Source of the DNA: Pyrrhosoma nymphula | Lineage: Eukaryota; Arthropoda; Insecta; Odonata; Coenagrionidae | DNA: 64,000 bases | Reading direction: 5' to 3' | Assembly (NCBI GenBank): GCA_963573305.1 | Contig: OY754329.1 | Coordinates: forward strand, 18,629,200 to 18,693,199 | Part shown: one piece after another, positions 12,591-22,710 of the stretch | How positions within the stretch are numbered: position 1 is the stretch's first letter | Layout: each line of letters begins with the position of its first letter | The notes under the pieces: model-generated | What the model was told of the DNA's origin: nothing | Database searches by the model: none | Seen by the model: only the letters and a program-made list of their open reading frames with translations | Program-made: the position numbers and the translations under genes

Positions 12591-13109
12591 TGCGCGCCAA
12601 GTTGGAAGTAGGAGGTCTGAAGTCACAACTACTCTTCTCCGTCGCGGCTGCCCATGTTTTTCTAGTTCATATTCGCTTCCTGGCGTTCGTTGCAATTCCG
12701 CGCCTGCTGATTTCTCGACAATCTTCAGGAGACTATATCATACGATCTCCAAATACCTAAGTAGTTTAATTATTTGAGATTTGAAGGAGGAATCCGTGTG
12801 GGCGAACTCAAATAACTTGCCTCAAGTGGACGCATTGGGTGTCAAATACGGAACTCTTTCTATCAGCGTTACGATTTTAGTCGATTGCTTGGTAGTATTT
12901 AATAATAATAATTTTATTCCTTATGACACAAATATAAACAAAAATCAGGAATTAGGCACCCTTTGATACTTTCGCCTCGCTTTAGGGTTGCCGACTCACT
13001 CATTTACATACAAATTTTAAATTGTCCTGTGCTGCATTCATTTTTTTAAACTTGCACTTAACTTTATAAAAGTTGTTGTTTCAGGCTTGATTTTGTGGAA
13101 TAACATCAT
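12591..13109. other. Anonymous DNA
   Basis: No gene recognised. It contains a short AATAAT run near 12900. Confidence 0.35.
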
Positions 13110-13277
13110 GAAAGAAAAGGACTGGAAATTTTCCACAAGAATATAGTTTTAATCGACCGGTTTCAGTGTAGGTACAACACCATCATCAGGTCAACACCAT
13201 CCTGATGATGGTGTAGTACACTGAAACCGGTCGATTAAAACTATATTCTTGTGGAAAATTTCCAGTCCTTTTCTTTC
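13110..13277. repeat. Near-perfect foldback with hammerhead-like motif
   Basis: Arms of about 80 bases pair almost perfectly around a loop near 13193. The right arm from 13202 reads CTGATGA, T, GGTGT-AGT-ACACT, GAA, ACCGGT, C. The bases ATC before and GAT after could form a 3 bp helix I. The left arm has the inverted version. No coding sequence. Interpreted as an inverted pair of Penelope-like 3' ends. Confidence 0.75.
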
Positions 13278-13443
13278 ACATTGCACTTAACTGCTGGAGT
13301 GCAAAAACAAAAGATACAAAATAGACTCATAAAATACGTACAGATAATACAATGTCCAAAAATGGATATTATACAAAGAAAGCAAAAAAAGTACAACACT
13401 TCATATTATCCCTGCATCACTCTTCGTTTATTGGCGGCAGCTT

Positions 13444-13698
13444 TTATTTTATATAAGTTAGCAAAAACTCGACCTCTATTGTTTTAAGCAACCAATTTCT
13501 GACAGATTTGATGGACTTCATTTCAATACTTACTTCGGTCAAATCTGGCGGTAGTGAGAAAAATATTTTTGGTCCCAAATAATTAAAGGATTGTCTATAT
13601 AGTTCCTTTTTTGGTCTGTGGATCAGTAAGTTATAATTTGATCTAAATTCATAAGCCCTGAGCTTAAGTGCGACTAGTGAAATGATATTGTTTGCCAA
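13444..13698 (-). pseudogene. LINE C-terminal remnant
   Basis: The minus-strand frame of 84 codons contains LYRQSFNYLGPKIFFSLPPD, resembling the extreme C-terminus of many non-LTR retrotransposon polyproteins (SFxYxGPxLWNSLP). The upstream reverse transcriptase is absent. The family cannot be assigned. Confidence 0.5.
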
Positions 13699-13857
13699 TA
13701 GTTTTCGATCGACGTCCTAGCGTACGATTTCGGCTGAGATATCGTGCGTTATCTTCCAATGTCGTGGGTAATGCTATTACTGTTCTTCACATCAGCCGAT
13801 AACGCTGAGATATCGAAAGATATCCGGTGTCAAATTAGGAGGATACATATTGAATGA

Positions 13858-14089
13858 GAAGCAGGAACTTTTTAATTCCACATGTATTTATTGGAAACGA
13901 CCTAGGTTTCGACGTAGCACGTCATCATCAGGTACAAATATCACAGAAGACTCAAGACGTATTGTGATTCAGATCTATGATCAGAGACTCAGACTATGGA
14001 TTATACTTCTTACTCCGTAATTTTTTCTGAATTGATGAAAATGTGTCTTTGAATTTTTAATTCTTAAGTCTCTGAGAATTATGAAGATA
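13858..14089. repeat. Left part of a Penelope-like foldback, broken by a Helitron
   Basis: 13858-13962 is the inverted copy of 16170-16275 and includes the complement of CTGATGA, T, GACGT-GCT-ACGTC, GAA, ACCTAGGT, C. 13993-14089 matches 18028-18122 and is the upstream part of the plus-strand unit that continues at 16155 beyond the Helitron. Confidence 0.75.
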
Positions 14090-14564
14090 CTAGCTGAACC
14101 CGGCAGACTTTGTCCTGCCAGTGTATATTTATTTCATCTTTATACAGAGTCATCGAAAACGTTGTTCGTGATTTAATTTGTCAATTACTCGAGAAATAAT
14201 TATTATCGAGGCATCAATATGAAATGAATGCGTGATTGAGCAGCACCTGTCCGAGATTTGATTTCAGGGTTGATGTTGAAGTCACTTCAGCATGTCAGAC
14301 AGAAAATTCAACAAATGTAGTCCTCTCCGTTGGTTTGATTTCATGCCTCAGTTGAATATTGTAAGCATGCAATTTAAGACTTCATATATAATTTTGAATA
14401 GTTATTTTAGCAATGCCAAGTTCCAAACTGCGTCGAGAAATGGACATCTTAGGACTTCGTATACATGACTTATCGCTCAACATTCTCTTCCGACGCGACG
14501 TGGGTGGATTCTATATAAATCTAGCGAAAATGCCAGGCTTCGCTAGTAGTAGTAGTGTTTTAAA

Positions 14565-14750
14565 GCCGGCGACCGACAACTAAGGTCATTTGCGCCAAGG
14601 GAAACTGTACAGAGAAGGATGGAGCGACACCTGGTGTCGGCATTAGCCTACTCTTGCGAACAGCGCCAGGGGGTCCACAGTTTAACGTCTCATCCGACAG
14701 ACGGTGTACTGTACTTGAGATGCCCCCAGCTTCGATCGAGGTCATTTCAA
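14565..14750 (-). repeat. SINE body nested in the Helitron
   Basis: Its complement matches the body of the SINE at 18236-18550 (CCGTTAAACTGTGGTCCCC-type segment and the GCGCAAATGACCTTA end). The tRNA head is missing or beyond recognition. It was probably inserted into or captured by the Helitron. Confidence 0.65.
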
Positions 14751-15123
14751 AATATATACACTTGACGTGGATAGTTACTCAATCAGCATAATAATAACAG
14801 TTATGCATAGTTATTTATCATGGGTAAATGTTTAAATTGAAGTTTTTCTTCATTTTCAATGCCCTATTTTTAAATTTCCCATTGCAAATTGATATATATT
14901 TTTAATAGCTGTACCTGTCCACGCGTTCCGGTGGCACAGTCTGATTAAATGGAAAATAAAGAAAAGGGAAATCACTCGTTTTTTATATGTTAAGATAGAT
15001 ATAAATATAAAAAAGTCAGAATTTAATGTCAACCAAATGACTTATTTTCTCCCATTAAATTTGAAATCACACCAATCTCAAGGTGTTCTTTGTGCATTTC
15101 GATTTCGATTGCAAGATCGATGT

Positions 15124-15627
15124 TTAAGTATAATCAAAGAAAAGAAATGCCTTGTTCCTATTTCTTTGCTGTGGCATCAATATTTTTCTTAATGCAACGC
15201 TGTATGATACATGAAATTTTGATTTGTTGTTTGGCGTGTAAACAAACAAAGCTGATGATTTTCCGACACGGGAACAGGCGACATACAATTGACCATGCGA
15301 GAAGCATGGATTTTCAAGGTTAATGGCGCAAACACTCAATGACTGCCCTTGCGATTTGTTTATTGTCATTGCGAATGGAAGCCGCACTGGAAACTGCAAG
15401 CGTTTGAAGTCGAATGGCATGTCAGTTGGAATCATTGGGATGCGTGGTATCAAAACGTCTTCTCCTTTGTACTTTCCTTTAAGAATTGTTGCTTCGATGA
15501 CGTTGTTAGACAGTTTTTTCACCGCAAGCCGGGTGCCATTACAAAGACGTGGTTGGTTGATATTCCGCAACATTATGATTACCGATCTGACTTTTAATTG
15601 GAGATTGTGAGATGGAAATCCAGGCAA
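15124..15627 (-). pseudogene. Helitron helicase (Pif1-like) C-terminal fragment
   Basis: A 167-codon open frame encodes the last part of a Pif1-family superfamily 1 helicase as found in Helitron RepHel proteins. Visible motifs are LRNINQPRLCNGTRL, then FAMTINKSQGQSL (motif V-like) and GQLYVACSRVGK (motif VI with the arginine finger). The family protein is normally well over 1,000 residues and begins with a HUH Rep nickase. Here the Rep domain and the Walker A and B motifs are absent, so no activity is expected. The frame itself is unbroken, suggesting a fairly recent deletion or insertion. It lies wholly inside the Helitron and shares its strand. Confidence 0.85.
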
Positions 15628-16154
15628 TTCCAGTGAGTTTAAAAATTCGGTTGGATAGTTGACGACATCATCTTGGGTTGTAACGGAATCCTATAGCCCT
15701 CTAGCACGAAATGCGGTGTTTGTTTACATCAGAAATGGATCGGAGACAACAATGAAAGACCCATTTAAAGTGCTACAAAAATCGTTTAAATTGCGTAATT
15801 AATCGTTAACTGGATGATTTATCATAAAAACATCGAAAGAATAAGATAATTCAGAGTTTCGACTTTCCGATGAAGGAAAAATAAAAGCGATCGGTACAAA
15901 TTCAAGTATTTTAATGAACGAAATATGAAAGCACTGCACCGTGAAAAATGTAAAACTCCGTGTAATCTTATGGGAAAAATTGTAAATGTAATTTAAAATT
16001 CATGTATTATTCCTACACTAATATTATAACCCGTTTAACGTCCCGGAATGGGGATGAACAAATTGTGAAGATTTCAGCAAAATCGGTCCAGCAATTATCC
16101 AAGTTAACCGCTTACCAACAAAATGCGCAATCCATTTTTATTTATAAGAGAAGA

Positions 16155-16275
16155 TATCATAATATCCCAGTGACTTCTGAGTGTTCTGTGATATTTGTAC
16201 CGGATGATGACGTGCTACGTCGAAACCTAGGTCGTTTCTAATAAATAAATGTGGAATTACAAAGTTACTGCTTCT
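16155..16275 (+). repeat. Right part of the Helitron-split foldback, with hammerhead-like motif
   Basis: Continues the plus-strand unit interrupted at 14089. At 16201 it reads CGGATGA, T, GACGT-GCT-ACGTC, GAA, ACCTAGGT, C, then an AT-rich tail with GTGGAAT. The inverted partner at 13900-13932 keeps the CTGATGA box intact. Confidence 0.75.
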
Positions 16276-16489
16276 CATTCAATATGCTAAGCAAATTCCA
16301 TAAAGTTATGCCTGAGACAACGGAGTTTAGGAGGATAAAAGGGGACTCGAAGTTTAGCCCTTGTGGTGGTCCGTCAAAGTCCATCTTGTGGTCCATCCAA
16401 GATGGCAACGCAAGGAAGCAACGGACTTCAAGGAAGCCACAGCCCATGTGGATGCATCCTATACCAGCGCTTATGCCGTGCTAGGCCAC

Positions 16490-16656
16490 GAATGAAGATA
16501 TTCAAGCCTGCCGCAAATACGGCAATGAAATAACCAAGAAATTCCCACAAGCCAAAGGCCCGTGGCTCCATTCCTGGTCCAGGCCGATTTTTTCCTGCGG
16601 CAATTTCTCCGTTATCTCATCGCTGTATTTGCGGAAGGCTTGAATATCTTCATTGA
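16490..16656. repeat. Short inverted repeat
   Basis: 16490-16545 (GATATTCAAGCCTGCCGCAAATA) is complementary to 16600-16655 (TATTTGCGGAAGGCTTGAATA), with the middle partly paired as well. It directly abuts the RTE-type LINE remnant. Type unknown. Confidence 0.55.
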
Positions 16657-17435
16657 TTGTGGCCGAAAATAAAGAAGAGCTTAAAGAACTAACCACAATA
16701 CTTTTAATGGAAGCCAAGAAAGTGGGCCTACAAGTAAATGAAGGCAAAATCAACTACATGAAAATGAGCAGATATGAAGAGGAAAAGGAATATTTAGAAA
16801 TATTCAATTAGAAGTTTAAAAAAAATCAGTTCAAGTACTTAGGGGTAACAATAACAAGTAACAAGAAAGAGGAGAACGAAATTCTCATCCGACTTGCAGC
16901 AGCTGTGAGTACCTACTGGAGCCTAGTAAAACTTTTGAAGAGCGAACTCCTATCACGAAACACAAAAATTCGTATCTATAAAACAATTGTCCAACCAGTA
17001 CTACTGTATGGTTCCGAAATATAGTCGCTTACGAAAATATCACAAAAAAACTGATAACGTTTGAAAATAAAGTGTTGAGGCGAATATTCGGCCCCATTAA
17101 AGAGACATGGAGAATAAGGAAAGACAACGAGTTGAGGGAACTGTACAAAGAATCAGATATTGTGGGTATAGTCAGAAGCAGACGACTTAGATGGCTTGGC
17201 CATGTCCGCAGAAGAAGTGACAATACAATGGTTAAAATGATATGGAAAGGAAAACCGGAAGGCCCCAGACCACCAGGGAGACCAAGAATGCGCTGGAGAG
17301 ACGAAGTGAAGAAGGACCTGGAAAAAATGGGAGCTCAACTCGACACAGCAGAAGACAGAAGGGCATGGAGGCGAGTGGTTGGAGAGGCCAAAGATCATTT
17401 AGGCTTCCAATGGCCACAGGATTAAGTAAGTAAGT
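16657..17435 (+). pseudogene. RTE-type LINE, C-terminal half of the reverse transcriptase
   Basis: Starts within the segment after the YADD box (VAENKEELKELT), then EAKKVGLQVNEGKINYM, FKYLGVTIT, IVQPVLLYGSE and the typical RTE tail RRLRWLGHVRRR...GRPRMRWRDEVKKDL. There is a stop near 16811 and another after YGSE, so it is not functional. The last 117 codons (17072-17425) are open. The element ends in TAAGTAAGTAAG, a short tandem 3' tail like those of RTE elements. The 5' truncation falls just after the catalytic box. Confidence 0.85.
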
Positions 17436-17439
17436 GGAA

Positions 17440-17690
17440 TATCTTCATCGGTGGATATGTATGAAGCTCACCCATGTCTGAAATGTGAAATATTTGAATG
17501 GTGAGGGTGACTATTCCCTTGGCCTACGCGGTCAGTAGTCACCTAGAATATTCCTGTTGCCCATGAAATGAGACACATCGGATTTTTAGCGGGTAGCGTC
17601 TTGATGCATCACACGGATTCCATCCTGGGATGCTGCGGTCAGTAGCCGAATGCCCTACCCACTAGGCTACCACACAAGGCCTCGCCCCGA
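17440..17690 (-). repeat. Possible tRNA-derived SINE, degenerate
   Basis: On the minus strand TAGCCTAGTGGGTAGGGCATT resembles a tRNA A box and D arm. The expected B box (GGATGGAATCC) is weak. Extent uncertain. Confidence 0.4.
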
Positions 17691-17949
17691 CGACGCACCT
17701 TAAATGTCATAAATTAAGATATATGCTTTCGCTGCACGTCGGATTTTCCGCTCCGCCCTCTTTAAACGCTCAATGGCAAAAATTGCAGCCACCTGCCTGT
17801 CTGGCAGTCTGCCGGTCAACCCGACTTTCGCGTTGTACACGTTCAATGAAAAATTTTCTTTGGATTATATGCACTGGGGGCTTCAATTGTGATTGGAGGG
17901 AAACGCCCGTATAAATAAAGGCCAGGGTGATTGTCAATCAACTTTTGCC
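17691..17949. other. Anonymous DNA
   Basis: A 63-codon frame at 17723-17914 has no recognisable motif. Confidence 0.3.
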
Positions 17950-18160
17950 ATGAAGCTGATGACGGCTTTATTAAAGCTGTAACGAGTACTTACCAAGGTC
18001 TTAAGATTGCACTCATAATTAAATTGGAATGGGTTATACTTCTTATTCCGTAATTTTTTCTGAATTGATGAAAATGTTTCTTAGAATTTTTATTTGTCAC
18101 GTCCCTGAGAATTATGAAGATATATCATAATATCCCTGTGATAATAGTCTAGCAAACCCA
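17950..18160 (+). repeat. Penelope-like tail fragment holding the Helitron empty site
   Basis: 17956 begins CTGATGA, CGGCTTTATTAAAGCTG, TAAC, a degenerate hammerhead-like unit. 18028-18150 matches the host repeat of the Helitron at 13993-14089 plus 16155-16180, without the Helitron. The unoccupied junction lies between 18122 and 18123. Confidence 0.8.
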
Positions 18161-18235
18161 TCCATTCAATAGATGCAGTCAATTTAACGTGCTGTTAGCT
18201 TTCTAAAATGATTCCTTCGAAAGTTTTATTGAAGG

Positions 18236-18552
18236 CGATCGGGTTTGTGGTGGTGGATAGAGTACTGGCTTCCCATCCCAAAGGCCTGGGTCCAAATCCC
18301 GGCGGTGGTGATTATTTTTCAGTGGAATCACGATCCCTAATTGGGTGCTATATGGAGAGCACTTCAAGTTAAGTACTCCGTCCGTCAGATGAGCCGTTAA
18401 ACTGTGGTCCCCTTGGCGCCTTTCGTTAAGAGCAGACCGATGCCGACGTCGGGTTTCTCTCCACCTTTCCTCCACTCCCCAGCGGTCCTTCCCCTACCAA
18501 CCGACCCACCTGTTTCAGTGCGCAAATGACCTTACTTATCGAATGCCTCCCG
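18236..18552 (+). repeat. tRNA-derived SINE, near full length
   Basis: The head has a B box-like GGGTCCAAATCCC about 45 bases after a loose A box. The body contains GAGCCGTTAAACTGTGGTCC and GCCGACGTCGGGTTTCTC, and the end GCGCAAATGACCTTA. The same body recurs at 14565-14750, so this is a dispersed family. Confidence 0.7.
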
Positions 18553-18998
18553 AATTATTATTTTAGTTTATTGTATTTTGACTCGGGACAACAGAGGATA
18601 CTCACCCGAGGAGGAAAATAATTTGAAACGGATGGACTGCCATGGAGTTTACTTCCTGGATAGATTTCGTTTGCTTTGAAGTGTCTTCAGCCGAATCACG
18701 AATCGAGCCTTTGAAATTCGCCGTCAGGTGTCCTAATTAGCAAGGCATCGGCATTCCTGAGCCTCGGTAGCCTCAGAATATTGACGTCGCAACCTATAAA
18801 ATGTCAAATTATGCCATTTAAAACTGATATTTGTCGATACCGTGACGTCAAGTCCACGGCAAAGTCGAATCAATGTCCTTCCAGAATGAGGGATGAAGCG
18901 AATGAATGTTGAAAGTGGTCCATTTATTCAAATATGTTTTAAGACGCTAATTAGTTATTCCTGGGATGACTTGTTTAAATTAGTCTTAAATAAGAAAC
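18553..18998. other. Anonymous DNA
   Basis: No gene or repeat boundary recognised. Confidence 0.35.
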
Positions 18999-19389
18999 AG
19001 ACATGACTAACAATAAGAGAACTTTATAGACACCACACTAATAATTTAATACCGACTAAGGGTCCAACTGCCCTGCAATCATTATATACGTCTACAAAAT
19101 ACCCTGCAAGCCACCTCAAAGGTGTGTGGCAGGGGGTCAGTAGTCACCGACTTGCATTACACTATACCCTTTTAAAGTTAGTGTAAATACGACCATTGAT
19201 GCATTAGCATAAATTGGCAATGCTTGCCAGGAGTCGGAGCCTCACAAGCATGCACTACTCTATAGGTATGGAACTATAGGAACCTTGATTGATTATCAAG
19301 GACCTTGATAATGACTGCAGGGCAGCTGAAACCTAGGTCGGTATCAAAGTATTAGTGTGGAATATGCAAAGTTCTCTTAGTCATGCCTG
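18999..19389. repeat. Foldback with hammerhead-like motif, LINE tail at its apex
   Basis: Arms 18999-19087 and 19308-19389 are inverted copies. The right arm has TTGATAA, TGA, CTGC-AGG-GCAG, CT, GAA, ACCTAGGT, C, with ACC/GGT able to pair outside the core. The apex is occupied by a minus-strand LINE family 2 tail. Confidence 0.7.
19091..19290 (-). mobile_element. LINE 3' end (family 2), copy J
   Basis: The complement of the family 2 tail: TCTACAAAATACCCTGCAAG, then GGTGTGTGGCAGGGGGT and the CACTATACCC region. No coding part. It lies between the two arms of a foldback. Confidence 0.65.
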
Positions 19390-19456
19390 TCACTCAATTA
19401 CACGAAGTTACGCCCTCAAATATTTATGCTGTACTTAAATAAGAATTTTGAATTAC

Positions 19457-20018
19457 TTAAGGTGGTTCCACCGTAAAATGACTTAAATGTCATTTTATTC
19501 ATATTCTGTCTACTTGTAGAAAAAGTTGTCCTCTATCTGATATGAACAACAAAATAACACCTTTACACGCAATTTTATTCTATAATTGAACTTGAAATTA
19601 CACGGTGTTCAATGGGGGAATGAGAAAAACACGGGGGAAAATAGTATTTTTCTATAAAATACAAATGTCATTTACGTGGAAAACTGTCGCTAAGAAGGAA
19701 ATAATACAGAGAAATTGAATAAAAATAAAATACAAGCATCTTAACACCTTATTAGTCTAGTTATTGAAGAATTAATGCCGTAAATGAAGTCAAAATGTGG
19801 TAGTTCGTAGGAAATGGCGCTGCAATCGGCTCCCATGGCTGTAAAAAAGGGCTCATTTAAAATACATTCGTGGAATAATCTGCATATTTTGTACCTTACT
19901 TTTGGGTTTCTATAGGTAACGCATTTCATCAGCGAAAGCAGGATTTTTTGGGCAAAATATAAAAAATGTGGGCATTAGTATTTGTTTTGGCTCACACAGT
20001 CGCGGCGGAACCTCCTTC
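19457..20018. mobile_element. MITE of a second family, copy 1
   Basis: The left end TTAAGGTGGTTCCACCG and the right end CGGCGGAACCTCCTT are inverted versions of each other. It matches 30174-30736 along its whole length. No transposase. The first nine bases are the same as in the 2900/24253/44826 family. Confidence 0.7.
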
Positions 20019-20299
20019 AGTTTACATGTCGCGAGTAATGTTTTAGATGTTAATAAATGTGTCCTCGAGTTCCTACGGTGGGGACCAGATTTGTAAAGGG
20101 CTTTTCATAAGTACTGTGCCCCATTGGCACCGGTAGACACCTTTGTTCCTTGGAAGAGGGTCTTCCAATTTACTGTAAACACCAAAAACCTCTTCACGAA
20201 TACCTAGGCGTGAGCGCTTTCTGTCTCTGAGAGGTATCTCGTTGATTAAAATTCCATTTAATTATAGTTTAGCGATGTCATTTTGTGCTCCGTGTATAT

Positions 20300-20690
20300 G
20301 TCATCATGAGTAGTCATCAATCCGAAGATTATATTTCCATAGCTTTCCACTCCACCCTCCTGTCAAGTAACCGTTTCTTTCCTCCACTATTTTTCATTTT
20401 GACGTCCTTCATAATTTTCCTGATGTTTTGTATCTTGGTCTTCCTTGATAATTCCTCCCATACATTTCTCCCTCTATTATCGTTCATTTATAAGAGGCTT
20501 TTATTCTGAAAATGTTGTCCAACATATTTGTCTCTTCTTTCTAGAATTTTCATCGTACATATTTTCTCTCCAATTCTATGTAGGGCTTCTTTATTCTCTC
20601 AGTCCATTTATTCATCGATAACATCTCATTTCTCATGCATCCAATCTTTGTTGCGTTGGCTACAGGCTCTAGTGCCTTAAAAGTTCATGC
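20300..20690 (-). repeat. Possible RTE-type LINE 3' remnant, heavily decayed
   Basis: The minus strand of this segment resembles the C-terminal coding tail of arthropod RTE-like elements (KIxxIRKIMKDVxxK-like peptides appear in scattered frames). There is no continuous frame, so this is a similarity judgement only. Confidence 0.35.
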
Positions 20691-20869
20691 TTCAAAAATA
20701 TGTTTTTATGAAGTGCACCATTGCTTCCTAGATTGTACTGCTAGATGTTAGTTCTACCAGATGAAATATTCTGAAAATTGGGAAAAAGTTTTTCAGTTTT
20801 AAAGATTGTTGTTCCTTTTAGGATTCATTCCCTCAACATGGCGAAAGAATTTGCATCCATATTTATATT

Positions 20870-21485
20870 CTCTTGAATTGTTCTGCATTTTCGGGTTTCC
20901 AACCGCGTAGGTTGCTTTTTAGGACAAAAGTTTCGCCCGTATTCCAACGGGCGTCTTCAGGTCGCATTTCGGCCGCTTTTATATAGGCGTTCTGTTTCCC
21001 TCCATGCTCTGTGATTGGCCATTTTTCTCTCGCCAAATCCTCTTCCATGCACTGGTTAAGTGGTAACAATCTTCTCTGTTGAAATTATCCTTTGTTTTGT
21101 TATTTATATGGCTTCTCTTATTAGCCTAGGATGATATCTTGGCTCTTTGGATACCAATTTGGTCTCGTCAAAATTAATGTTGTGGCCAGGCTCGCTCCAG
21201 GCATGCTCAGCAATCGCCGACAAACTGAATTGCTTCTTTCTGGTGGCCCTTTCATGCTCCTTCAGGCGTGTATTCATGGATCTGTAAATCTCGCCTATGT
21301 AGGACCTTTTGCACGAGCATGGCACCTGGTAGACTCCCTCGTAGATAACAAAACAAAGGATAATTTCAACCGAGAAGATGGTTGCCACTTATCTGAAGAT
21401 GCCCGTTGGAATACGGGCGAAACTGTTGTCCTAAAAAACAACCTACGCGGTGGAAACCCGAAAATACAGAACAATTCATCTGAAC
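20870..21485. mobile_element. Inverted dimer of Penelope-like element 3' ends
   Basis: A minus-strand copy (about 21345 down to 20870) and a shorter plus-strand copy (21347 to 21485) meet head to head. Both end with a hammerhead-like unit: CTGAAGA, one base, GCCCGT-TGGAAT-ACGGGC, GAAAC. The minus copy retains GIY-YIG coding sequence. The plus copy keeps only the NFNREDGCHLSEDARW segment before its tail. Confidence 0.8.
21104..21345 (-). pseudogene. Penelope-like element GIY-YIG endonuclease fragment
   Basis: About 80 codons with GVYQVPCSCKRSYIGE, which holds the two signature halves of the domain (GVY in place of GIY, and YIG), followed by RLKEHERA, AEHAW, H and the YHPRLIREAI end. This is the target-nicking domain at the C-terminus of Penelope-like polymerases, including the CxC-type zinc-linker cysteines. 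A stop replaces a glutamate right after REAI, and the reverse transcriptase is missing, so it is inactive. The first 14 residues of the open frame are antisense to the neighbouring plus-strand copy and are not part of the gene. Confidence 0.85.
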
Positions 21486-21613
21486 GCCACGGAAACCTAC
21501 GATGGAATTCATATTCTCTTGTTTGTTCCAGCGCCCTCGAAGTTTCTGTTTCGCCACTACCAGCGTGCGGTCACTTTACCCATTGATGTCGTCGTCCTCC
21601 ATCCATTGTGAAC

Positions 21614-21851
21614 AGGATTTCCAGGTCCGACAGAAACGATAAATTAAGAGAGATATTTTGCCAAACGGATAGGTATAGAAATTCGTTTTTCCCCCGAACA
21701 ATAAGGGACTACAATAAATGCTAGGCGTAATTTCATTAGAGCGTTTCCCTTTTATACATAAACGGCTGGTGTCCTAACACCCCTAACCTAACCCACCTAA
21801 CCCCCGCCACACGCCTATTGAGGCGGCTTGCGGAGTAGTATGTAGACGTAG
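21614..21851 (+). mobile_element. LINE 3' end (family 1), copy B
   Basis: Begins at the SRSDRNDKLREIFCQTDRY coding tail and continues through the family 1 3' untranslated region to GTAGTATGTAGACGTAGG. Compared with the sister copies it carries about 25 extra bases rich in CCTAA near 21780-21808. Confidence 0.8.
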
Positions 21852-22196
21852 GAGTGGGTCACATGCTGGCCGGTAGCCGACCCAGCGTTTTTCGATGCTT
21901 TTCGAGTGTGTGTTCCTCTGGCTGAGGTCAATTCACGTAGGGAACGCATTTCCACGAATGCTATCATACTCCCACCAAACGGCTGCACCCGAGGCGGCCA
22001 AGCGCACAATGGCTCTCCTTGTCGGCCGAAAGCAGCTCCCGCGCCGGACTCAAAATCCGTCGAGTACCCTCCTTTATGTAAGCTCCGATAAAAGAATTCA
22101 CGAATTTAGCTTGTTGATCAAGTTGTGACATGTATTTTTTTAACCGCAGGATTTCTAAGGTAAATGAAATAGTCAGTGAAATAGTCAGAGAATGAA
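21852..22196. other. Anonymous DNA
   Basis: Several overlapping short frames in GC-richer DNA, no recognisable domain. Confidence 0.3.
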
Positions 22197-22690
22197 ATAG
22201 GCTGGGCAGTTTTCCAATATATTGGTTCCAATATCAATATTTTTAAATATTGGGATTCCAAAAATCACAGTTTTTGAACGACCGATACCAATATCCTGTA
22301 GGTATTTGATATTGGTGGTCGAAAAAACCAATATTTGTAATTGGAATATTGCATATTGGAATATTGTCTTTAATTAATTAATAAAAGCTGACTGATAGAA
22401 TTATTTTGTTGTTTTTCAAATTAATTCTTTTATTCTTCTCATTTCCAATGGAAAGCCTTTGAAAAGCACGACGCAATTGAGTCCTGACAATTAATTGGTT
22501 GATTTTAATTAATCGAGCAATGAAAACTAAATGACACCCATTTCGATGTCAATTAATTGGCACTTGTCAATCAATTTAATGTCTTCAATTAATTGTCATT
22601 TCTTCAATTCCCGACAATTGAATAGACCACATTCCCAATTATTCTTATAATTGATGGATATCAATTTTTTTTAATAATCGCACAGGCCTA
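22197..22690. mobile_element. hAT-like MITE, AT-rich, first copy
   Basis: Starts GGCTGGGCAGTTTTCCAATA and shares its first ~170 bases with the copy at 22711. Highly repetitive in CCAATATT/AATATTGG words. The right end is unclear; ACAGGCCTAG at about 22682 may be its tip. Confidence 0.5.
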
Positions 22691-22710
22691 GATAGTGGTA
22701 AGTCAGCCTA

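Larger units (their letters stand above)
14090..16154 (-). mobile_element. Helitron (2,065 bp), minus strand, both ends intact
   Basis: Read on the minus strand it starts TCTTCTCTTATAAATAAAAA and ends with a hairpin (GGCAG/CTGCC) followed by GGGTTCAGCTAG, the classical Helitron ends (5' TC, 3' hairpin then CTAG). It sits between A and T with no target duplication. Removing it joins GAAGATA to TATCATAAT, which is exactly the sequence at 18116-18131. It carries a fragment of a Pif1-type helicase and a nested SINE. It lacks the Rep domain and most of the helicase, so it is non-autonomous. Confidence 0.9.

Noticed and set aside
13110..13277. Rho-independent terminator or CRISPR-like palindromes
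   Set aside because: The DNA is eukaryotic, the arms are about 80 bases and no regular repeat-spacer array exists. Foldback transposon remnants explain them.
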